Shown here in pieces: positions 22,514-34,820 of a stretch of DNA of 64,000 nt. The notes beneath the pieces were generated by a model. That model saw only the letters and a program-made list of their open reading frames with translations. It was not told the DNA's origin and searched no databases. Numbering within the stretch: the stretch's first letter is position 1; every line of letters starts with the position of its first letter. The stretch spans positions 15,400,509 through 15,464,508 of the forward strand of contig OY759270.1 of NCBI GenBank assembly GCA_963662155.1, written 5' to 3'. A program made the translations under genes and the position numbers. This stretch comes from Lamellibrachia columna. Lineage: Eukaryota > Annelida > Polychaeta > Sabellida > Siboglinidae.

Positions 22514-24681
22514 TTACGGCTTCACGAGGCGCCCAAGGAACAAGATCGACCCGGTGTAGTTGTCTCGGATTAGGAGCAAGAAGGGATGATCTGCGTAGAA
22601 GTACTTCTGGTTGAAAATCCCAGTTACACCAATTATGACTGCCGTGGCAGCGGCGGCTTCGGTGCCGGTCTCGCCCACTTTGACGAATGCCTTGTGGATG
22701 ACATCTGACACGGACAACGGGTAAGAACTGATACCAGAGAAGTCGGCGTTGTCCTTGAATGCCTGCGTCATGCCCATAGCCTTCAGCACCTTGCTTAGAC
22801 TCATTTCCAGGGTCATTTCGAATCTCGGAAAGGATATGGCCACAGTCTGACTTCGCAACATGGCCAAAGCCGATATGACTGAAGTGTAGGTGACTTTGCT
22901 CTCCAACGAAGCCAGACCGTCGACCTCGTTGGGCAAGAGGACATACATTGCGAGTCTTTTTCCCGTGTACGGTAGCTCCAATATCTTACACTGCAGCTGC
23001 TGGTTCTCTGAATACCGGAACTTACCGCGATTGGACATCATCTTCACAGGGACCGTCTGCGACGTCGACACTTGGAATGTCCCGCTTCTTGTTAGAGTAG
23101 GGTCGAACTTATTATGCCACATAGCCTTGAAGTAGATCGCATTCACCAGCACTAACACGGCATCTTCTACTGCTTCTGCAGTGAGCAAATCCTTTATTTT
23201 ATTGTTCGTTTGTTGTTCGACCCAGTCGTTGATGACGTCAGCAGCTCCGGATGGGTTCGTGGCAAAGTCGAGTTGTTCCATGGAGGCAGAGTAATATCGA
23301 GTTGTAAGTTTTCGATACTTCTTGTTAATGGTGAATCCCTTCTGAGCAAACAACCGGTTAGCCGATGCGAGGGCATATTGGCCATTCGCAACATTGAGGG
23401 AGCTAACAGTTGCGTCGAATATTGCGTGAACGTTGAACTTCAGTGGACAGAATCTGAGCACACGACACATCTCTCTCGCTGTCTGACCGCGGGCTCCGGC
23501 GTACGTCATTGCAAGAGCCGTCGATATGCTGAAGTAATCACATTCATAATTGTAATCAAGTAATAATAACGACACTATATGCGACATAATTAACGATCGG
23601 ACTTTAATCAGTGAGATGGCACACAACGACGTGGATTAAAACATTTCTGAAAAGCGGATAACATATTACTAGTTTGCTTTAAAAAATGCTGCTTCGACGA
23701 AAAAGAAGTTGTTCAACGTGTTAGCTCGATGATGAGTGTGGATGTCGCGAAGTTCTAAGAAAATAATATTCGTTTTCTACAATGACTATCAGCTTAACAC
23801 ATAAACATTGAACTGAACCCTAATGATCTGCACATATCTTATCTTGATTCGTTTTTTATCACAAATGCGCAAAATATGCTTAGTTTAAAATAAACAATAT
23901 ATATAGTATGACATAGATTTCCATGTATTTTGTAACAAGACATTTACATATATCGGGCAAGGGTGGGCATGAACAGTTGTTGACCTTCAATAAACAAATA
24001 GCTGTCTTGTCCAACTGCCTTTGGGAGCTCCATGCTTTGGTGTGCAATGTTGCTAAATGTGGTCAAATCGCACGTGTACCTGTACGACAAGGAATGATAT
24101 TTTGCGACCGAATGCCAAGTAACTTTCATTAACCGGAATATCATACTTTTGATCTGTAGACTGCAGGTGTGTATAAATGTACTTCAAAATAAAGAGTCAG
24201 AAAGACTGTTACTGTTTCAGCAAAATACATCGTATCAACAATAAGGCTTACTGATGTTAAAAAAAATCACAAAGCTTGCATCAGAACGCAAAAATCTGCC
24301 GATCTGACGTTTGAATAACTTCGAACGAGTTTGAGTATGCGTTGATATAGATACGAGAGTATTTCATCGCTCAGCGAAAGATTCATTGCGCATTATATTA
24401 CGCACCAGAGCCACCACGGTTAATTTCGGATAGGCTCTATTGATTTTGTTCACTCAATGTTTTTATTGCTATGTTTAATTTTAGTTGTTATCAAAATAAA
24501 TGACACACCTGAACGGAGAAAAGAATACGTTCTGTCCAGCAGCGTTGACGATGACCTTGTTGTACAGCGCGAACGCAAAGTTGCCGTTGGCTCTGGCCAA
24601 CTTCCACACATTGTACGATGACGTCACATCAATGGCGCCAAGAAGGAGAACCGCTCCCAGAAGATTCCAGTGTTTCTGCAT
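22514..24681 (-). CDS. Serpin S3, secreted protease inhibitor, two coding exons
   Basis: Coding exons are complement(24509-24681) and complement(22514-23528), giving 395 residues. The start MQKHWNLLGAVLLLGAIDVT is a signal peptide; exon 1 ends QNVFFSPF. The donor is CAG|GTGTGT, the acceptor CTTCAG|C, and the phase-2 junction rebuilds SPFSISTALAM. The 980-bp intron holds no feature. Core marks are NAIYFKAMW, hinge GETGTEAAAAT and signature FYADHPFLLLI with GSILFLGRLVKP. The predicted P4-P1' is I-G-V-T-G, quite unlike the R-G-P loops of S1 and S2, so the target should differ. The hinge is inhibitory in type. It ends in TAA at 22514-22516. The frameshifted S4 copy at 51.4-53.6 kb is nearly the same gene. 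A probable non-coding 5' exon lies near 29.76 kb. Confidence 0.92.
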
Positions 24682-24689
24682 GGCTTCTT

Positions 24690-25077
24690 CCTTCTGTTGT
24701 GATACATATTAAAGCGTAACATTAAAAGTAGTAAAACAAACTAATAATTTACAACTACAATGAAGATATCGTATTAATGGTTTTCTTAAAATATTTTCTA
24801 AAAGTGGGATATTCCGGTCAAATCTCCGTTTATATGTTCGCTGGAATGTTAATCTGCGCGACCAATAAGCGCCTGCGCAATTCTCAGAACTCGTGTAATC
24901 TGGACAATAACTGTGACGTATTAAAGGTGCCTGGTATGTACAAAAATGACAAAAACTCTTCCATAAAGTGCGCTGCTACAGAAAGGGACTAGTTTTGTAA
25001 ACAATGGCCAAAATATGATACATAAGTTGAGTTTGGACGCAAACAGCATGACCATATTCCATATTCCCGACGGTCCG
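24690..25077. other. Upstream/intronic sequence of S3 with no gene seen
   Basis: Matches 53640-53990 upstream of S4. It probably lies within a 5' UTR intron of S3. Confidence 0.5.
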
Positions 25078-25446
25078 GTGAACTCGCACCCCGCTCCTCT
25101 AGACAGTCCGGTGAATTCGACGCCGGTGGACTCCAACCCCGGTCCTTTCGACAGTCTGTGGACTCCAATCCCAGTCCTCTCGACAGCCCGGGGGACTCCA
25201 ACCCCGGTCCTCTCGACAGTCCGGTGGACTCCAACCCCGGTCCTCTCGACAGTCGGTGGACTCCAATCCCAGTCCTCTCGACAGCCCGGGGGACTCCAAC
25301 CCCGGTCCTCTCGACAGTCCGGTGGACTCCAACCCCGGTCCTCTCGACAGTCGGTGGACTCCAATCCCAGTCCTCTCGACAGCCCGGGGGACTCCAACCC
25401 CGGTCCTATCGACAGTCTGGTGGACTCCAACCCCGGTCCTCTCGAC
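25078..25446. repeat. 33-bp minisatellite with 98-bp higher-order unit
   Basis: The unit 'ggactccaaccccggtcctc' + 'tcgacagtccggt' is repeated about 11 times. Three variant units (33+32+33) recur as a 98-bp block: 'cagcccgggg' falls at 25184, 25282 and 25380. Since 98 is not divisible by three, the reading frame rotates and no protein is expected. The same family is at 55440-55765 in block C. Confidence 0.9.
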
Positions 25447-26047
25447 TAAAGCCCGCCGCACACAGCCCGATTGTCTACGATCCGACGCACCTCGACCGTC
25501 GCAGCATAGACAATCGGGCGTAATCGGGGCGGAGTGCGTGTGCTTACAGCTAGGATTTAGCCGTCTAACGTCGCATCGGCGGCAGTCGTGGCGATTCAAC
25601 ATGTTCAACGACTGACGCTGACTGGCAATCTTGAACAATCGGGCGGTGTGCGGCATTTCCCGAGTTTGATTTTCGAATCGTTAGGAATTAACTAATCAGA
25701 GAACAGAAGTGATAGTTAGATTCTTGGGAAAATGGCCGATTTCTGGTGCTAGATGACAGAAGACGCACTTATTGATATATGGCAAAGTCAGCATTGTTTG
25801 TTCGATTGTTCGTCATAGTGCTATTCAAGCAGAAATGCGAAAGCAAAGGCTTTGAATGAGATCGCCTCCGCCCTTGGGATTAGTGGTATGTAGCCATTGT
25901 AGGCGTAATAAAAAGATTCGCTTCATTACTATTTGTATTACTGCAATACTGCCTACTTGACGACTTGTTTTTTCCTGCTAATATTATTATAATGTAAAAC
26001 CATGTACAATCTATTCTACTAGGCACCGTATTAGAGTAAACAGTAAA

Positions 26048-28475
26048 ATGGCCGCCAAAATCAACTTTGTATCATATCTTCGCAACCAGACAAGATACAG
26101 ACATGATTGAAATGTTATTTTATATGTTTCCATACATGAGGAATTGCGATTCCACCATAATTGATATGAAAAAATATAAAGAAAACAAGATGGTGGCCAA
26201 AAATGGTTGTCTACTATGCAAATTGTCACATATTTTCAACCAGGTAGCGTACACACAGGATGAATACGTATTTTTACATGTTCTCAGACAAAAGAAATAT
26301 CATAGTACCATCATTTTATTTTTTAAATGTAAAGAACGCAATGAAAACGGTTGAGAAATTGCGACAAACGGTCATGGATAGAGTGGGATAATTGGAATAA
26401 CTCTGAAACCGGACACTCTGAAAACCTGGGTTTACAGCTTGCATACCTTGAACGAAATGAGAGATAACGAATGCCCATCTACCCAAACTTCGCTCAAAAA
26501 AAGAAACAGCCTCAAGAATTAAAGGAGACGATCAAGACAGGAACACTCTACGCGATAAATTGGAACTTTGCATATATCTACTTGACCCAGAACAACATCC
26601 AGATGGGCTGGTGAACATTGTCATTGGGCAAGTTGTGAATCACTCCTGAATCAATGTCGACAAGGCGCAATTGCTGGGAATAACACAGAGTCTTTTGAAC
26701 GCAGTTGGCCTGGTGGATTTCATGATTCAATACCAAAATGTTTTGATCACCATGGCTTTATCCAGGAAACACATTAAAGTCGGAGATGCTAAAGTGTTTG
26801 ACACGGAAGCCATCTATGCAAGAGCCATGGGCTTGCAGTCTAGCGCACGCGATCTTGGCACAACAACGCTAATGGGCCATGAACTATCACCTAACCCTAC
26901 GTCTATGTTCGATGAAAATGGAAATATGAGGGATGCCAAAACGAAATCCAATCTTAAGAATGCGCTTAAGTTGGAAGTGTCAAGACGGCTGGCTGAATAA
27001 GATGTGCAGGCAGCGTTCCTCGATGGGTGCGCTGTCCTCTGGGTAGTGCCTTGGCCAGCAGTACTAAGGAGGCAACCCGACAAAGGAGCAAGCAGGATTT
27101 ACACATTACGTTGCACAGCTCGCCTGCCACCACAAAAAGTCGTCCTAACCGTCACCACAAACAAAGATCAATTGATTGCTCTCATCGTCGAGGATTTGGT
27201 TTCGCACAAGGCTCAATTTCAAAAGCATAAACTACTCGTCACTGGCAGAGACCCGGTTCCTGTAAAAATCGCAAATGGTTGTGTAAACAAACGTCAAGAC
27301 ATGGCTATAACGCAGGAGGAGGGAGACACTCTGATTGCGCAACAAGTTTCACGTGTAGAGGATGGTACCGTCCTGGTCGTTGACACCGACATATTTGTTC
27401 TCTTGTTGTATTTCTGTCACCAGGGCAGTATATCCTGCAAAGTTCTAATGGTTTCGCCAATTCAAGGACGAAGTGTCCTAGATATCAACGCAGCTGCAGA
27501 AGAGCACAGCTCCACCGTCCCAGATCTACTAGCTGCTCACGGTCTCAGAGGTTGTGATACTGTGGCGTCATACTTTGGCGCTGGCAAGTTTGCATCTCTG
27601 AAAGTTCTGAGACATGGCCAACGTTTTCGCAACTTAGTGGGAAACACAGGCGGACCACCGTTTTCGGAAGTAGTGGACCAGGCCACACACTTCATATTGG
27701 CCTGCTATGGTCAGCAAAGATGTCATTCGATGACGGAAGCACGCCAACAAATGTGGTTTTCTAAAGTACGTAGAAGCAAGGCTTCCGCACCAAAGCTATG
27801 TTCATTAACACCCACAAGTGAAGCGTTCGAACAAAATGTAGCCAGAGCCCATCTGCAAGTAGAAATTTGGCTTCATGCTTTGGATCCCAACTCACATATA
27901 CTATACCCTACATCTTACGGTTGGTCACAGGAGGAGGGGAGTACTGCGCTAAGTCCAACTGTTGTCCCCCAGACACCTCGTTAGCCCCAACTGGGGCTAA
28001 ATCTGATCAAGTGCTCATGTCGGAGAGAGATGCCATTTAGCACGAACAAGTGCAGCTGCAACAGCTCTGACATGGCATGCACACCATTCAGCGCATGCCC
28101 GGGTGGACATACCAGCTAAAATGAGGCTGGCATGTACGTCCTACATGATGAAGATGAAGAGGACTGATGCTTAGAAAGGTAAGAATTTCACGAAATGCTG
28201 ACCTTATTCTCCTCATATGATAACATGTGGAAAATTAATTTTGTCATGTTGTTATGTTTTTTGTTCGCTGAACATGGAATATAGTCTTTTTTCGCATAGT
28301 CGGCAACCATTTGTAGCATACTTATGGTCGCCATCTTGTTTTCGTTACATTTTTTCATATCAATTATGGTGGAATCGAATTCCTCATATCTGGAAACATA
28401 TAAAATAACATTTCAATCATGTCTGTACCTTGTTTGGTTGCGAAGATATGATAAAAAGTTGATTTTGGCGGCCAT
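26048..28475. repeat. Inner inverted arms (about 180 bp each) around the broken PIN-like gene
   Basis: The left arm 26048-26225 reads 'atggccgccaaaatcaact', 'atcatatcttcgcaacca', 'gacatgattgaaatgttatt', 'ccaccataattgatatgaaa', 'caagatgg'. The right arm 28295-28475 is its reverse complement with scattered differences. The pair encloses the gene at 26461-27984. It is either the true terminal repeat of the gene-bearing transposon or a nested element. Confidence 0.8.
26461..27984 (+). pseudogene. Broken gene of the metazoan PIN/FEN-like 'GCDTV' repetitive family
   Basis: One frame runs from 26461 to 27984, about 508 codons, interrupted by TGA at 26647 and TAA at 26998. Before the first stop it reads CIYLLDPEQHPDGLVNIVIG. 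Between the stops: KVFDTEAIYARAMGLQ, MGHELSPNPTSMFDENG and LKNALKLEVS. After them: LDGCAVLWVVPWP, a VVDTDIFVLLLYF block, and LLAAHGLRGCDTVASYFGAGK. The paired acidic blocks (VDTD, then GCD) resemble the metal-binding layout of PIN/FEN-type nucleases; that functional reading is inference. Similar multi-copy proteins occur in invertebrates and fish as uncharacterised genes. Its position between inverted repeats suggests it belonged to the transposon. Confidence 0.65.
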
Positions 28476-29271
28476 GTCAAAAAATACCCTATGCTATAGT
28501 TATGGGTATGAATAAGTGTCACATGAACATGTATAAAAATACATAGTCATACATAGGCGTGATAGACATTGTCATAGCCTAGCCCTAGGCTAGGTCATAG
28601 ACCCGGCATCAGAGGCCCAGGGCCAGAGGAAGAGCTAGGGGCACGGCCACGGGGGTCTATTTTATGACTTATCAACTGAATTAAAAATAATGTTTCAAAG
28701 TAGGCCTAAGGCTAAGACTAAGTACGGTGTGTTTTAGTATAGTCTTAGTATAGTCTGATTTGGAGAAGGCTACATTAAACAGGTTTTACTTTGTTTTGCG
28801 ATTCTACCAGTATTTATTTGCTGAAATTCGCATGCAGCCAGGCTCAAAACGTTTAGTATTTTGCAAAATAAGCCTTTTAAATAATCTCGAACATCGAAGT
28901 CGAGATCTACAGTCCGGCGGTGACACAGTCCAAAATACGTCGAAGTGAAAATAGCTTTGATGGGCACACAATTAGTTTGTCCTAGCTGCACAATATTGTA
29001 GGTGATCAAATAAATTCCCCCAGAAACATATCTCTATTTACTTTAGAGAACATATAACCATAAACAAATACTAAATAATGAACAGCGAACACCAACGTAA
29101 AGCCGACACCCATCTGAAAAATGTACCTGGCTCTGGACCCAATACAATGTGGCTAATTTTGTTATCTCTGTATCTCGGACGGCAATATATTCAAAGGGAG
29201 CTTGTCGTGTTTGACTAATATTTATACAGGCTACGGGCAGCGTAGACAATCGGGCGGTGTGCGGGTAGCTT

Positions 29272-29760
<489 letters not shown>

Positions 29761-29763
29761 TAC

Positions 29764-29835
29764 CTGTTCGAAGACGAGTGCCAACGTTTGTCTTTCTCCT
29801 CAAGAGTTCGTTGTGCAACGAGTGAAAAAAGATAA
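29764..29835 (-). other. Probable non-coding 5' exon of the S3 transcription unit
   Basis: On the minus strand 'actcttgaggagaaagac', 'cactcgtcttcgaacag' ends at a good donor CAG|GTAGAG (29764/29763). Related exon-like sequences with the same '(t)tcgaacag|gta' end occur at 58171 (donor GTATGG) and 63941 (GTATGG), each about 0.75-0.8 kb upstream of a serpin signal-peptide exon that has an AG acceptor 7 or 8 bp before its ATG. For S3 the acceptor would be 'acaacag' about 13 bp before the ATG, giving a 5-kb first intron holding the minisatellite and the TIR element. No transcript evidence is available. Confidence 0.45.
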
Positions 29836-30475
29836 CCCGATACTCGATGTGTCCCAATCTATACAGGTATTCGCGCCACAGCTGCGCTGAATGTAGCTAG
29901 CGACTGTGACACACCCAATGTGTCAGACTCATGAAGAAAGTAAATTATGAGCACGAAAACACCTCGAGCACAGTATGTGTTCTCCGTGCGGAGATATCGC
30001 CGATTACATTTATCATTTTAGGCTACTGCTTATGTTCGTAGACGCTTTTGTTAAAACTACCCATCAAAGTTAGGTTGAGAGTAATTCTTTCTCAACTCTT
30101 CAAATGCGTTCGTCTGACTGTCGTCTTCAGACGCCGTTAATGTGAAGGGGTCATCTGTGAACGCGTTTGTTGCGTGCAAGAAATACATCCATTCAACAAT
30201 CACATCTTGTGTGGTAACACCCATGCGGTGAAACACGTCATTCCTGTGTCCATGCTACAGCCATGACTGTGCTCCAGTACCAGGCACGTCCATCGCCTTT
30301 GTCTTGTCGTCTTCTTCTACGGACACGGCACATGCAAGAGTTTTTGTTGCGAGTAAGAGTATTAAGCTGCCTATTAGATAATGTTGCATGTGTTCCTGAG
30401 ACATAGGCAATGGTTGTTTCACGGTCTGGAATACATTACTGACTTTCCCAAAGGTGTTGTTCCCAAAATAAGACA
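29836..30475. repeat. Duplicated block E, copy 2, and 5' flank of the S3 unit
   Basis: 29836-30400 matches 56225-56715, including 'cgctgaatgtagctagcgac', 'cacacccaatgtgtcagact' and 'cacctcgagcacagtatgtg', then block E proper, shared with 3698-4075. No coding sequence is evident. It likely holds the promoter of the S3 unit. Confidence 0.75.
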
Positions 30476-30479
30476 GTTT

Positions 30480-31245
30480 GTACTGATCCACAGAGAAGAT
30501 GGTGAATGTGTGATCCACAGAGAAGATGGTGAATGTGTGATCCACAGAGAAGATGGTGAATGTGTGATCCACAGAGAAGATGGTGAATGTGTGATCCACA
30601 GAGAAGATGGTGAATGTGTGATCCACAGAGAAGATGGTGAATGTGTGATCCACAGAGAAGATGGTGAATGTGTGATCCACAGAGATTATGGTGAATGTGT
30701 GATCCACAGAGAAGATGGTGAGTGTGTGATCCACAGAGACGATGGTGAATGTGTGATTCGTGGAGACAATGCTGCACATATGATAATCAAAGATAATGTT
30801 GAATGTGTGATCCACAGAGGCAATGCTGAACGTGTGATACTCAAAGATAATGTTGACTGTCTGATTCATGGAGACAATGCTGAACGTGTGATACTCAAAG
30901 ATAATGTTGAATGTGTGATCCACAGAGACGATGGTGAATGTTTGATTCGTGGAGACAATGTTGACTGTTTGAGTCAATATAACAATGTTGTACGTGTGAA
31001 ACTCAAAGATAATGCTGAACGTGTCATTCACAGAAACAATGTTGAATGTGTCGTTTACAGAAACAATATTGGATGTGTGTTTCACTGTGACAATGTGATT
31101 CAATGTGACAATGCTGAACGTGTCATTCACAGAGAAAATGCTGAATCTGTTATTCACAGACAATGCTGAATGTGTCATTCACATAAACAATGTTGAATGT
31201 GTCATTCACAGAGACAATGCTAAATGTGTCATTATATTTCATCAA
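30480..31245. repeat. 27-bp tandem repeat array, about 28 units
   Basis: The unit is 'atccacagagaagatggtga' + 'atgtgtg'. The first nine or so units are nearly identical and the rest diverge with distance, to 'gacaatgttgaatgtgt'-type units. The frame HREDGECVI stays open for 262 codons, and other frames too. It is the larger sibling of 4080-4465. Confidence 0.92.
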
Positions 31246-31390
31246 ATGTGTTAATAACTACTTTTTTACATGTAGTTTCGTGAATGTTTTGGCTTGATAC
31301 CTGCTGTCGTGAAAGATACTTTTGAATAAATTTTTCCATTCATGTGCACAGGATGTTATGGACATATACATTGGTCGTCTTTTTATAATC

Positions 31391-31418
31391 CATGTATGTA
31401 TGTATGTATGTATGTATG

Positions 31419-31452
<34 letters not shown>

Positions 31453-31770
31453 TGTATGTATGTATGTATGTATGTATGTATGTATGTATGTATGTATGTA
31501 TGTATATATATACATATGTATGTATGTATGTATGTATATATACATATGTATGTATGTATGTGTATGTATGTATGTATGTATGTACGTGTGTACGTACGTA
31601 TGTACGTGTGTACGTACGTATGTCCGTATGTATGTATGTACGTATGTACGTATGTACTAATGCACGTATGCACGTATGCACGTATGCACGTATGTACGTA
31701 TGTAGGTATGTATGTATGTATGTATGTATGTATGTATGTATGTATATATGTATGTATGTATGTATGTATG
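31391..31770. repeat. (TATG)n microsatellite, about 380 bp
   Basis: Mostly TATG/ATGT with TATATA and TACG variants. It lies immediately before block D copy 2, equivalent to the shorter array at 12801-12915. Confidence 0.95.
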
Positions 31771-32480
31771 TTATGCTGCCCGAAGTTCTACACAAGCTAA
31801 CGTGGAAAATGATGCTCGCAAGATAAATCGTCGTTGGCTTTAAACAATTTGACACCTAGTAGTGCGCTCGTTCGTTATTGACAAACGTGACACACTTGCT
31901 CAGTCATATTGCATGTTGTGCCTCAGTTTATTGTGAAATGTAGTCTAAAACAGAGTGTTTGTGCGAAGAGTCTCCGCTTGTGTAGAATCGGCGAACAAAG
32001 GCGTCACAGCCAGAGTAGACTACAAACCATTAATCCATGCAAGCCCTTCGAAAACATATAATTTATAACGGATGCCAGTTGTCTACATTTTGAAAAATGC
32101 TCAACATCATGTTGGGACGACACGAGACTAGAAATTAAATCTTTTTGCAACAGTGCCGCCGCGTGAAACACAGTCATGAAGCGCAGGCTTCGCCGTTTGT
32201 GTACAAAAGTATATTTTATTAGAAACGATGACGGTTTACTGCGGACCCCACAGCCATATGGTCTTTTAATCTGTAAGCAATCCTGCATCCTCGTAGAACC
32301 GTGCTGCTTGTCCGAGCGTAGGAATCGTCGTTTGTGTACACAAGTATATTTTATTAGATGACATGCGCTTATGAAATCGTCATTGAAGGTTTAATTGTAT
32401 GGAACATATCACTTCACGTGAGGCAGTGGTACTTCGCACAATCGCAGTGTAAACCAGAACTTTAAACACGTAAATGAGTC
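31771..32480. repeat. Block D copy 2, free of the 27-bp satellite
   Basis: Carries in one piece what copy 1 has split at 12925-13369 and 19590-19860. Between 'acacgagacta' (32127) and 'gacggtttactgcgga' (32230) there are only about 100 bp of unrelated sequence instead of 6.2 kb. A short internal duplication, 'gtttgtgtacaaaagtatat' at 32198 and 'gtttgtgtacacaagtatat' at 32330, lies in its right part. Confidence 0.85.
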
Positions 32481-32617
32481 GTCTCTCCATTACACTCAGT
32501 TATATATGTGTACTGCATTCTTTCAGAGTTGTCTGCGTTTTTAGAAAAACCAACAGCTAAAGTTTACTAACGTTTTAGTTGTTTTTCACAGTCATGTTTT
32601 TATTTATTCTTTGTAAC

Positions 32618-32647
32618 GTTTCGATAGCTTTCACCTGCCTTCATCAG
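32618..32647 (-). ncRNA. Hammerhead-like core, probable Penelope-like element 3' remnant
   Basis: Reading the minus strand: CTGATGA (32647-32641), AGGCAGGTGAAAGCTATC, then GAAAC (32622-32618). This order of boxes is shared with the core at 9653. The stem II pairing is weak here, and no reverse transcriptase or GIY-YIG sequence remains nearby. Confidence 0.3.
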
Positions 32648-32659
32648 ATTGACTAGTGC

Positions 32660-33477
32660 CGCTAGATGGCGATACAGTAGTCGTCATACGCAGGTGTTAT
32701 TACTGGCATTGCACGGATCTCGTCCGGGTTCATATTTTCCTTCGTTTTGTTAATTCAGTTAGTAAATATCAATTATACTTTCCGCATGCCAACATCCTAG
32801 CAGATGCTCCGAGAAACATACATCGCTATAAATAGCAAAGGTGAAGGTTTTGATCAATCAAGATTCCATATATATTTGAACTAATTTTGACAAGGAAATT
32901 GCATGGTTCATATATGTTTATGTTAAAACTATTCCTAACTGAACCAAGAGTCTCGGTGTGCATGCTGGAAACGTCTGCTTCAGGTACCATAAAAGAATTA
33001 CCACTTACCCGTGTTACTCTTCCCAAGGTTCCCCATTAAATTGTTCATTGTAAAGTCAGTCTACCTTGCAGTGCTGGAATGGTGGGTATGATGAGTATTG
33101 TTCTATGTTTGTAAGATGTGTATGGCCGTCTTGATTCCCATGTTTGATCTGAACATGGTATAAGTAATAGTACCAAATGGTATAAGTAATAGTACCAAAT
33201 GCAAACTCAATAGAGCAGTAGTTATTACAGCAGTTCTTTACTCTTGGGACACCTGCACGCTGTACAAAAAGCATATCCGCAAATGAACAAGCGTACAAAC
33301 CAGACATCTTCATAACGTCCTTAACATCATGTGGCAAGAAAGAATCCCCAACACCGAAGTCTTGAAACCAACGAACAAGCCTAGTGTTGAAGCTATGTGT
33401 GTAACCACTCCGCTGGGCTGGACATAAGAACAAAGATTCCAGAATAATGTGTTATCGGTGAATGAAAGATGTATAAA
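32660..33477. other. Intergenic sequence with no gene seen
   Basis: Contains one local direct duplication ('atggtataagtaatagtacc' at 33156 and 33178) and no recognisable gene. Confidence 0.5.
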
Positions 33478-33762
33478 GATGAGTGGAGGACAACGGCTCA
33501 AATACAAAGATGGGTAACGATCAGTGGAGGACGGCGGCTCCAATACAAAGATTGGTAAAGATGAGTGGAGGACAACGGCTCCAATACAAAAATAGGTAAA
33601 GATGAGTGGAGGACAACGGCTCCAATACAAAGATTGGTAAAGATGAGTGGAGGACAACGGCTCCAATACAAAGATAGGTAAAGATGAGTGGAGGACAACG
33701 GCTCCAATACAAAGATAAGTAAAGATGATTGGAGGACAACGGCTCCAATACAAAGACATCAT
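33478..33762. repeat. 41-bp minisatellite, about 7 copies
   Basis: The unit 'gagtggaggacaacggctcc' + 'aatacaaagattggtaaagat' recurs every 41 bp, with starts at 33481, 33522, 33563 and 33604. 41 is not a multiple of three, so the reading frames across it rotate and are not meaningful. Confidence 0.92.
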
Positions 33763-34129
33763 CAAAGCTGTTAAGACCAAAATCAATATATAGCAACGTG
33801 AGGCCTTGAGCCGATCAGTTTGGCGGACGATGTACCAAGACTAGAAGACGCCCAAACGGAGCTCAAACACGAGTAATTGTTAAAAAATATAATTGTTTAC
33901 CTATTAAAACGCCCTTATGGCAGAGCTATCCGCAATAAACCGTTATTCTTCCTCATGCATTGATATATTTTCTTCCAGATAATCTTCAGTCTTCGGTCTC
34001 GTTCGTATACCTGTACATGCCTTGTTGGTGGTGTTTCTTGCACGTGTGTGTATTTCATTCGTTTCTTGCACGTGTGTGTATTTCATTCGATTGCACTGTC
34101 TAAACACCGGGAAAGTTTTTAGTCGCATA

Positions 34130-34500
34130 TGGTCCCAGCATGATGGTGAGCATTTGTCAAAAACTAGACAACTGGCATCCGTTATAAATTACATGTCTGG
34201 TTTTCTTTACGAAGTTCTTGCTTGCATTGATGGTTCGCAGTCTACTCTGACTGTGATACCATTGTTCGCTGAATGTGTGCAAACAGTGACGGGCAGCAAT
34301 ACATATTTTATGTTTGATTACATTAATATTAACTGAGATACAACATGCAATATGACTGTGCAAGTGCGTCACGATAGTAATTAATGCGTTGATGGTCGGC
34401 TTGCAGTTACTAGGTGTCAAAGTGTATAAAGACAACTACGACTTCTCTTCCGAGCATCATTTTCCACATTGGCTTGCGTGGAACGTCGAGCAGTACACAG
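34130..34500. repeat. Block D copy 3, inverted and degraded
   Basis: 'gagcatttgtcaaaaactag', 'caactggcatccgttataaa', 'gcattgatggt', 'gtctactctgactgtga' and 'catcattttccacattggct' are the reverse complements, in reverse order, of block D copies 1 and 2. Inserted sequence separates its two halves near 34290-34390. Confidence 0.75.
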
Positions 34501-34540
34501 CGACATTATCAAGCTTCTTCGAACAGGTATGTTTAGTACT

Positions 34541-34714
<174 letters not shown>

Positions 34715-34820
34715 CTTATATTCATATTCATGTTCTATGTTCTTACATTCATATTCATTTACTTTACATCCATGATGTTCATAACAAATGTACCACGTGT
34801 TTTCCACCTCCATCATATAT

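Larger units (their letters stand above)
25447..29271. mobile_element. 3.8-kb terminal-inverted-repeat DNA element inserted in block B
   Basis: Block C has no counterpart for this segment. The 33-bp array ending 'ctcgac' and the following 'cagccg(a/c)g...gaacagccga' are near neighbours at 55770 but 3.8 kb apart here. The ends are inverted repeats: left 25451-25479 'cgcacacagcccgattgt' + 'ctacg', right 29241-29268 reading inward as 'cgcacaccgcccgattgt' + 'ctacg'. Further copies of the motif at 25505-25520 and 25633-25657 suggest the left 210 bp could alternatively be a separate MITE. Inside lie a second pair of inverted arms (26048/28475) and a broken gene. Target-site duplication was not resolved. 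Confidence 0.7.

Noticed and set aside
24921..25656. Overlapping frames with DSNPGPLDSPV or GLSRGPGLEST repeats
   Set aside because: Translations of the 33-bp minisatellite; the 98-bp higher-order unit shifts frame every repeat.
30480..31245. CRISPR-like array
   Set aside because: The 27-bp units are contiguous with no unique spacers and the DNA is eukaryotic.
33310..33796. Reading frames of up to 158 codons with repeated LYWSRCPPLIF
   Set aside because: The 41-bp minisatellite rotates through frames; no conserved start or homology.
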